A DNA stretch of 64,000 bases, taken from contig NZ_JNZY01000019.1 of NCBI RefSeq assembly GCF_000717655.1, forward strand, positions 72,435 through 136,434, written 5' to 3'. The notes beneath the pieces were generated by a model. It made no database searches. It saw only the letters and a program-made list of their open reading frames with translations, and had not been told where the DNA came from. Shown here one piece after another: positions 58,652 through 64,000 of this stretch. The DNA is from Streptomyces katrae. Its GTDB lineage: Bacteria; Actinomycetota; Actinomycetes; Streptomycetales; Streptomycetaceae. A program made the position numbers and the translations under genes. Numbering within the stretch: the first letter of the stretch is position 1; each line of letters begins with the position of its first letter.

Positions 58652-59875
58652 GTGAGCCACGTCAGCCGCACCCCGCCACCGGCGCCGGGGACGCCCGGCG
58701 GGCCCTGCACGCCGGGCAAGGCCGACACGCGCGCCCTGGCGACCGTCATGCACACGGCGTTCTTCCTGCTCCTCGGCGCCTCCGTGGCCCGCTTCCTGCT
58801 GCGCCACCCCGGCTCGCCCAGCACCCCGTGGATCATCGCGCTCAGCATCGTGCTGGCCCTGCTGTACGTACTCGGCCCCGCGCTCGGGGCCGCGCCCACC
58901 GTGCGGCGGCTGATCTGGCTCGGGCTGGTGGTGGCGACCTGGGTGGTCCTGGTCGTCCTCGCGCCCAGTTTCGCCTGGTGCGCCGTCCCCCTCTTCTTCA
59001 CCGCCTTGCGCACCCTGCCGCCCCGCGCGGCGATCGTCCTCGTGGCCCTGCTGACCGTGTTCGTGGTGGCGGCCCAGCTCAAGCTCTCCAAGGAGTTCGA
59101 CCCGAACCTCCTGCTGGCCCCGCCCGCGATCGCCGCCCTCGCCACCGCCGTCTTCGTCCACATGGAGCGCCAGGCCGAGTCCCAGCGTGCGCTGATCGGC
59201 GACCTGATCCGCACCCGCCGCGAACTGGCCGCCACCGAGCGCCGCGAGGGCACACTCGCCGAGCGGCAGCGGCTGTCGATGGAGATCCACGACACGCTCG
59301 CACAGCACCTGTCCAGCCAGCAGATGCTGCTCCAGGCCGCGGACCGCACCTGGGACAGCGACCCGGCCGCCGCCCGCGCGCACGTCCGTACCGCCACCGG
59401 CATCGCGGCGCGCGGGCTGGCGGAGGCGCGGCGGCTGGTCCACGACCTGGCCCCGCCGGAGCTCGAAGGGGGCGGCGGCCTCGCGGACGCGCTGCGCGTG
59501 CTCGACGCGGGCCCGGACATCGAGGTCCGCTTCCACCTGGAGGGCACGCCCGCCCCGCTCCCCGACCGCGTCCAGTCGGCGCTGCTGCGGATAGCGCAGG
59601 GGGCGCTGGCGAACGTCCGCGAGCACGCGCACGCCCGGACCGCGGCCCTGACCTTGAGCTTCCTCGGCGACCAGGTGGTCCTGGACGTCGCGGACGACGG
59701 CGAGGGCTTCGCCGAGCAGCGGCCGGGTACGCGCGGGGCGGCCGGCGACCGCGGCCACGGGCTCCCCGCGATGCGCGCCCGCGTCCGCCAGCTCGGCGGC
59801 ACCCTGACCCTCGAATCCACCCCCGGCGAGGGCACGGTCCTCTCCGCGGCCATCCCCCTGGAGCCCACCGGATGA
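58652..59875 (+). CDS. senS: Sensor histidine kinase SenS (NarL/HisKA_3 type)
   Basis: 407 residues from GTG 58652 (GGAGCC upstream). About five membrane helices lie in residues 30-180. A HisKA_3 dimerisation domain follows with phospho-His213 in SMEIHDTLAQHLSSQQML. The HATPase domain (about 290-400) has NVREHAHARTAALTL (N box), DVADDGEGF and GHGLPAMRARV. It is probably controlled by the divergently encoded HbpS, sensing redox and iron stress. Stop and senR start overlap (ATGA). Confidence 0.92.
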   Translation: MSHVSRTPPPAPGTPGGPCTPGKADTRALATVMHTAFFLLLGASVARFLLRHPGSPSTPWIIALSIVLALLYVLGPALGAAPTVRRLIWLGLVVATWVVLVVLAPSFAWCAVPLFFTALRTLPPRAAIVLVALLTVFVVAAQLKLSKEFDPNLLLAPPAIAALATAVFVHMERQAESQRALIGDLIRTRRELAATERREGTLAERQRLSMEIHDTLAQHLSSQQMLLQAADRTWDSDPAAARAHVRTATGIAARGLAEARRLVHDLAPPELEGGGGLADALRVLDAGPDIEVRFHLEGTPAPLPDRVQSALLRIAQGALANVREHAHARTAALTLSFLGDQVVLDVADDGEGFAEQRPGTRGAAGDRGHGLPAMRARVRQLGGTLTLESTPGEGTVLSAAIPLEPTG

Positions 59876-60510
59876 CGACTGGAACCGGCCCGACGACGAT
59901 CCTGCTCTGCGACGACCACGCGGTGGTCCGCGCCGGCCTGCTGGCGCTGCTGGGCAGCGCGCCGGACATCGAGGTCCTGGGCGAGGCAGGCAGCGGCGAG
60001 GAGGCGGTGGCCCTGGCGGCGAAGCTGCGCCCCGACGTGGTGCTGATGGACCTCCAGCTGGGCGAGGGCATCGACGGGGTGGAGGCCACCCGCCGCATCA
60101 CGGCGGTGACCGACCCCCCGCACGTCCTGGTCCTCACGACGTACGACACGGACGCGGACGTCACCCGCGCCATCGCGGCGGGCGCCACGGGCTACCTGCT
60201 GAAGGCGGAGCGCCCGGAGGAGCTGTTCTCCGCGATCCACTCGGCGGCGGCGGGCCGCACGACGCTCTCCCCGCCGGTGGCGAGCCGCGTGATGGCCGCG
60301 ATGCGGGGCTCCCGCCCGACGCTGACCGACCGCGAGCTGGACATCCTGGGCCAGCTGGCGCGGGGGCTGGGCAACCGCGACATCGCCCGGGCCCTGTTCA
60401 TCAGCGAGGCCACGGTGAAGACCCACCTGGGCCGCATCTACGACAAGCTCGGCGTGGACACGCGCGCGGGAGCGGTCTCGGTGGCCAAGGAGCAGCGCCT
60501 GCTGCCGTGA
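59872..60510 (+). CDS. senR: Response regulator SenR (NarL/FixJ family)
   Basis: 212 residues. The receiver domain has acid pocket Asp14/15 and phospho-acceptor Asp60 in VVLMDLQLG, with the TTYD and YLLKAE switch positions. A LuxR-type DNA-binding domain (TDRELDILGQLARGLGNRDIARALFISEATVKTHLGRIYDKLGV, in parts) closes it. It overlaps senS by four bases (coupled). In S. reticuli SenR controls furS-cpeB and hbpS, from memory. Confidence 0.94.
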   Translation: MTTGTGPTTILLCDDHAVVRAGLLALLGSAPDIEVLGEAGSGEEAVALAAKLRPDVVLMDLQLGEGIDGVEATRRITAVTDPPHVLVLTTYDTDADVTRAIAAGATGYLLKAERPEELFSAIHSAAAGRTTLSPPVASRVMAAMRGSRPTLTDRELDILGQLARGLGNRDIARALFISEATVKTHLGRIYDKLGVDTRAGAVSVAKEQRLLP

Positions 60511-60559
60511 CGGGGCTCGGTCCCTGACGGCGCCCCCGCTCCGTACCGTGGCGGCGTCG

Positions 60560-60754
60560 GGTTCCGGACACCCGGCGGGGGCGGTTCGGACAACCCGGCC
60601 GGGAACCCCTGTCACGCTCACTCGCGCCGCCATCCCGGCCACCGCGAAGGAGCCTCGCACCGCCACCCTCATGGCCGCCGCCGGCCTCTACGGCCCGGGC
60701 AGCATCGAGTACGGCCGCGTCGCCGCCGCCTGGACGGCCGTCAACGTCCGCTGA
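60560..60754 (+). pseudogene. C-terminal remnant of a neutral metallopeptidase (M4)
   Basis: From about 60640: IPATAKEPRTATLMAAAGLYGPGSIEYGRVAAAWTAVNVR, which matches the extreme C-terminus of thermolysin-like M4 proteases (ARTATLxAAAxLYG...AAWxAVNV). Nothing of the HExxH catalytic domain is present upstream, so only about 60 residues of the ancestor survive. It is inactive and is the last trace of a lost exoprotease gene after senR. Confidence 0.75.
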
Positions 60755-60801
60755 CGGCGCACCGCCGACCGCCGGGGGGGACGGCCGCGCACGCACCGAT
60801 A

Positions 60802-60834
60802 ACACCATCGGGCCGCACCCGTGACACCATCGGG
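60802..60834. repeat. Direct repeat ACACCATCGGG upstream of the next gene
   Basis: Two copies of ACACCATCGGG at 60802 and 60824, 22 bases apart (two helical turns). The second overlaps the CACCAT -10-like hexamer (60825-60830) before GTG 60838. Confidence 0.6.
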
Positions 60835-60837
60835 TAC

Positions 60838-61341
60838 GTGCTCGACATCGGCTACTCCCTCTCCCGGCGCTTCCCGGACCCCCCGCAGACCGACTACCGC
60901 TCGGCGGATGTCCACTCCCTGCGCCACGACCTGTTCTGCGGGGACGTCTACCTCGCCGACACCGCCAAGGACCGGGAAGTGTCCACAGCCTGGGGATGGG
61001 TGCCCGTACTGGACTTCGCCTGGGCGCTCTGCGACATCGTCGAGCAGCTCGACCAGGACCCGCGCGGCAGCCGCTCCTCCAACCGCCAGTACGCCGAGCT
61101 CGACTTCACCGAGTCCACCGACCGGATGCTGTTCGAACGCCGCTTCGGCTGGGTCGACATCGAGGCCGACTGGATGCCGTCGGAGGAGGAACCCCTGACC
61201 TTCAGCCACCGCCTCCTGCGCCGCGAGGCCCGCGACTTCCTGCACGACCTGATCGCGGACCTGACCGACATGCACGACACCCTGGCCGACAACCCCACCA
61301 TCTGGACCCTCCAGTCCCGCTTCCCCCGCGTCCCGGCCTAG
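60838..61341 (+). CDS. Hypothetical protein
   Basis: 167 residues from GTG 60838, with CACCAT ending seven bases upstream (leaderless). It contains YSLSRRFPDPPQTDYRSADVHSLRHDLFCGDVYL, an acidic WGWVPVLDFAWALCDIVEQLDQ and FERRFGWVDIEADWM. No signal peptide, membrane segment or known domain was recognised. Codon bias is normal and the protein looks folded and conserved, but no function can be given. Confidence 0.75.
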   Translation: MLDIGYSLSRRFPDPPQTDYRSADVHSLRHDLFCGDVYLADTAKDREVSTAWGWVPVLDFAWALCDIVEQLDQDPRGSRSSNRQYAELDFTESTDRMLFERRFGWVDIEADWMPSEEEPLTFSHRLLRREARDFLHDLIADLTDMHDTLADNPTIWTLQSRFPRVPA

Positions 61342-61507
61342 AGGGCGCAGCCCGGGCTCCGGCGGGTCCGGGCGGAGCCGGGGAAGGGGAAGGGCGGGCA
61401 GGGAACGGCCCCGCACAGCGGCACACCCGCAGCCCCGCCCAGCCCGCAGCCGCACCTGGCAGGCCGTGCCCCGCCGCATCCGGCCGCCGGCCGACGGCAG
61501 CCGCGGG

Positions 61508-62191
61508 CTACGACACGACCCGCAGGCCCAGCTGCGCAGCCAGCGCCGGGGCCAGGTCGAGGAGCTGGGACGGGCTGATCACCGCCCCGGACAGCGCATC
61601 CACCCCCCGCGCAATGTCCAGCTCCGCGGCCCCCCGCAGATCCACGTCCGCCATCCGCGCCCCCGTGAAATCCACCGCCCGCAGCGCACACCCGCGGAAC
61701 TCCACCCGCTCCAGCACCGCGCCCCCGAAGTCCGCCTCCACCAGCACGCACCCGTCGAACACCACGTCCTTGAGCCGCGCCTTCCGCAGGTTCAGGTAGT
61801 CGATCTTGCCCCCGCGGACCACCACCCGCTCCAGCACCGCACCATGCAGCTGCACTCCACCCAGACGCGCCTCCACCAGCTCCACGTCCCGCAGCGAGGC
61901 CCCCGACAGGTCCGTCCCCACCCCCCGGACGCCGTCCAGCACCGAGTCCAGGATCCGCGCCTTCGCCAGCCCCGTCTCGTCCAGCGCGCACCGCCGCACC
62001 GCGCAGTCCATGAACCGGGCCCCGACGCCCTCCTGTCCGCCCAGGTCCAGGTCCGCGAACTCCAGCCCGTCGTAGTCCCCGTCCGGCTCCAGCTCACCGC
62101 CCGCCCATGCACTCAGCTCCGGCAGCCGCACCTCCGGCCGCCGCGCCGCCATCACCGTCTCCCGCTGCCCCTGCTGCCCCTTGCGCGCCAT
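61508..62191 (-). CDS. Pentapeptide-repeat protein
   Basis: 227 residues from ATG 62191; the frame reaching 62632 is only the antisense of the next gene. From about residue 45 the sequence follows the A(D/N)LxG-type pentad (LEFADLDLGG, TDLSGASLRDVEL, LNLRKARLKDVVFDG, VDFTGARMADVDLRG), giving a right-handed quadrilateral beta-helix. Such proteins can mimic DNA and protect gyrase, but many have unknown roles. No partner gene is apparent. Confidence 0.88.
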   Translation of the reverse strand: MARKGQQGQRETVMAARRPEVRLPELSAWAGGELEPDGDYDGLEFADLDLGGQEGVGARFMDCAVRRCALDETGLAKARILDSVLDGVRGVGTDLSGASLRDVELVEARLGGVQLHGAVLERVVVRGGKIDYLNLRKARLKDVVFDGCVLVEADFGGAVLERVEFRGCALRAVDFTGARMADVDLRGAAELDIARGVDALSGAVISPSQLLDLAPALAAQLGLRVVS

Positions 62192-62359
62192 CCCCCCATC
62201 GTCCCCCGCCCCACTGACAACGGCTGCCGCCGGCCGCCGGTACCTCGAAACCCGCGCCACCACCGGCAACGTCCTCCTCGTTCCAACCCTGAAGGAGCCC
62301 CCGACCCGCCGGTAATATCGGATGACAGCAGTCCGTACCCCCACGTACCGTCCCCCGAC

Positions 62360-62863
62360 GTGGACCCGCTCACCGAGAAACAGATCCGTTCGTCCTTCGT
62401 GAATTGCACCAAGGGCGAGGCAGCACGCCTCAAACTCCCCCTGGACTTCGGCGAACTCCCCTGGGAAGACCTCGACTTCCTCGGCTGGGTGGACCCCGGC
62501 GCCCCGCTCCGCGCCCACCTCGTGCGCCAGGACAGCGACGGCTCCCCCGTCGGCATCACCCTGCGCGTCCCCGGCACCAGCCGCACGAGCGCCCTCAAGT
62601 CCAGCGTCTGCCAGATCTGCCTCACCGGCCACGCCGCCTCCGGCGTCTCCCTCCTCGTCGCCCCCCTCGCCGGGGCCCGCGGCCGCGAGGGCAACACGGT
62701 CGGCATCTACGTCTGCGCCGACCTCGCCTGCTCCCTCTACATCCGGGGCAAGCGACAGCCCAAGCTGCGCGCCGGCCGCTACGAGGAGACCCTCACCCTC
62801 CCCGAGAAGATCGACCGCGCCCGCACCAACCTCGACGCCTTCACCGCCAAGATCACCGGCTGA
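62360..62863 (+). CDS. FBP-type zinc-finger protein (possible EF-G binding)
   Basis: 167 residues from GTG 62360. The C-terminal half has the four-Cys treble clef VCQICLTGH...YVCADLACSLYIRGKRQP seen in the FBP_C domain of FusB-like EF-G-binding proteins. The N-terminal part EKQIRSSFVNCTKGEAARLKLP is the matching FBP signature. FusB proteins release EF-G from ribosomes and give fusidic-acid resistance; whether this housekeeping member does so is unknown. The start is uncertain because no ribosome binding site is clear. Confidence 0.8.
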   Translation: MDPLTEKQIRSSFVNCTKGEAARLKLPLDFGELPWEDLDFLGWVDPGAPLRAHLVRQDSDGSPVGITLRVPGTSRTSALKSSVCQICLTGHAASGVSLLVAPLAGARGREGNTVGIYVCADLACSLYIRGKRQPKLRAGRYEETLTLPEKIDRARTNLDAFTAKITG

Positions 62864-62912
62864 CGGCGCACGCGCGCACCCACACGCACACCACCGGCTC
62901 GGCGCAGCCGCC

Positions 62913-63392
62913 TCAGCCCTGCGCCGAGCCCAGCTTCGTCAACGCCTCGTCCGTCAGCCGGTACACCGACCACTCGTCCTGCGGCCGCGCACCCAAGGCC
63001 TCGTAGAACGCGATCGTCGGCTCGTTCCACTTCAACACCGCCCACTCGAGCCGCTCGTACCCGCGCTCCACACAGATCCGCGCCAGCTCCGCCAGCAGCG
63101 CCTTCCCGTGGCCGCCACCGCGCACGCCCGGCCGCACGTACAGGTCCTCCAGGTAGATCCCGTGCACCCCGCGCCACGTCGAGAAGTTCAGGAACCACAC
63201 CGCGAACCCGACGGCCTCCCCGTCCTGCGTCTCCGCGATGTGCGCGAACGCCGCGGGCCGCGCCCCGAACAGCGCCTCCCGCAACTGCTCCTGCGTGGCC
63301 CGCGCCTCGTGCGGCACCTTCTCGTACTCCGCCAGCTCCCGGATCATGGCGTGGATGACGGGGACGTCTTCGACAACAGCGCTACGGATCAT
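62913..63392 (-). CDS. GNAT acetyltransferase (diamine acetyltransferase-like)
   Basis: 159 residues. IRSAVVEDVPVIHAMIRELAEYEK, AVGFAVWFLNFSTWRGVHGIYLEDLYVRPGVRGGGHGKALL (acetyl-CoA loop R-G-G-G-H-G) and RLEWAVLKWNEPTIAFYEALGARPQDEWSVYRL follow the SSAT/spermidine-acetyltransferase-like subgroup. TAGGCT ends six bases before ATG 63392 (leaderless). Substrate probably an amine, unproven. Confidence 0.92.
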   Translation of the reverse strand: MIRSAVVEDVPVIHAMIRELAEYEKVPHEARATQEQLREALFGARPAAFAHIAETQDGEAVGFAVWFLNFSTWRGVHGIYLEDLYVRPGVRGGGHGKALLAELARICVERGYERLEWAVLKWNEPTIAFYEALGARPQDEWSVYRLTDEALTKLGSAQG

Positions 63393-63422
63393 GCCGTCAG
63401 CCTAGAAGGCCCGAACCACCCG

Positions 63423-63928
63423 TCACCGCCGGCCCAGCAGAACCTCCGCCACCGCCAGTTGCCCCTCGCCGACCCGTCCGCCCGCTCGACACCGGCAACA
63501 CCCATGCGGTCACCCCGTGCATCCCCGGCCCGGTGCGCCGCAGCTCCCACCGCTCCAGGAAGTCCGCCGCCCGCGCGGGCAGCCCGGCGACGAACTCCCG
63601 CCCCGCGTCACCGTTGTACGCGGTCTGCGCCCGGACCGGCCCCTCCGCGATCCCCACCACGGGCCCCTGCTGCGGCGCCGCAGATCCCGACGCCCTTCAG
63701 CGCCTCCGCGATCGCCGCCGCGTCGAACAGCGCCCCGTCCTTCGCCCCGACCGCCCCGCCCGTCCACCAGCACCGCGTCCCCTGCGCCCCCGTCGTCTCG
63801 AAGGCCTTCTCCGCCTCGCCGGCCCACCCCTTGTACGCCTGCTCCGCCACCGTCCGGTCGAACGGCTCCCCGCGCAGCCCCGGCACCGCGTCCGCGGTCG
63901 CCGGCGGATACTCCACACTCACCTCCAC
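63423..63928 (-). pseudogene. Hypothetical gene with at least three frameshifts
   Basis: The reading moves between frames. SVEYPPATADAVPGLRGEPF to ALKGVGICGAAAG runs in one frame. GPVVGIAEGPVRAQTAYNGD to GVTAWVLPVSS runs in a second, with the shift near 63655-63680. Short pieces ERADGSAR and GQLAVAEVLLGRR-stop (63423-63425) follow in two further frames. Each piece shows proper codon bias, so the ancestor was one protein of about 160 residues. It is either a decayed gene or a low-quality sequence end. A start near 63916-63928 has GGAGG. Confidence 0.65.
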
Positions 63929-63974
63929 CAGCCAAACCTCTCAGAACCGGGATAGCCCCCCGGCACCCTACGAA

Positions 63975-63990
63975 CCCCCCCCCCCCCCCC
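63975..63990. repeat. 16-base C homopolymer
   Basis: Sixteen consecutive C bases (G on the minus strand) about 50 bases upstream of the frameshifted gene. It could be a variable tract in a promoter or an assembly artefact. Confidence 0.8.
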
Positions 63991-64000
63991 ACACCAACCA

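Overview
The window is high-GC (about 72%) actinobacterial DNA, almost certainly Streptomyces. The signs are strong third-position G/C codon bias, GTG starts, LAxTG and lipobox surface proteins, futalosine-pathway menaquinone genes, CIRCE-controlled GroEL, DasR-type operators, and a gene order that from memory matches the conserved chromosomal core around groEL2, cdgB and hbpS/senS/senR of S. coelicolor. No rRNA, tRNA, CRISPR array, prophage or intact insertion sequence was found. Almost everything is chromosomal core, with a few decayed genes.

Layout. 0-7.5 kb: end of an MFS exporter, a secreted propeller protein, an SGNH hydrolase, an aldo/keto reductase, an RNA cyclic phosphodiesterase, a flotillin/NfeD-like pair and a DUF3027 protein. 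7.9-12.4 kb: MFS transporter, lipoprotein, then menaquinone genes mqnB-mqnD and a cold-shock protein. 12.4-25.6 kb: HAD hydrolase, a HAAS-type membrane protein, a helicase-associated/WYL protein and, 3 kb away, an XPB helicase. This stretch also holds a sortase substrate, decayed HAD and GT87 genes, and a HelD-type RNA polymerase motor. 25.7-34.2 kb: small secreted protein, cutC with a DasR-like site, an HD hydrolase and drug exporter, then a MurNAc utilisation operon (RpiR regulator, murQ, PTS EIIBC). 34.3-41.7 kb: PQQ-like propeller protein, a lone trpF, a Uma2 protein, groEL with two CIRCE elements, a cold-shock gene, and a CysO-like sulfur carrier plus a threonine-synthase-like enzyme behind a SAM-I riboswitch.

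41.7-50.2 kb: compatible-solute genes (gpgS, otsA, otsB), then an orphan sugar-binding lipoprotein divergent from nagK-nagA, with two DasR-like operators between them, and a PfkB-type sugar kinase. 50.2-57.8 kb: secreted proteins, diguanylate cyclase cdgB with a Crp-like palindrome upstream, flavin reductase, arfB, terD, and an M1-like peptidase. 57.8-64 kb: the redox/haem sensing set hbpS / senS-senR with a repeat-rich shared promoter, a metalloprotease remnant, pentapeptide-repeat and FBP zinc-finger proteins, and a multiply frameshifted gene next to a 16-base C tract.

Two themes stand out. Amino-sugar metabolism is spread over three loci (cutC with a dre-like site, the MurNAc operon, and nagKA). 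The thrC-like/CysO-like pair sits under SAM control, which is the wrong logic for ordinary threonine synthesis and suggests a homocysteine or sulfur-transfer role. Many genes start 6-7 bases after a -10-like hexamer with no ribosome binding site, consistent with leaderless transcripts. Family names are from recall and motif reading; nothing was searched.
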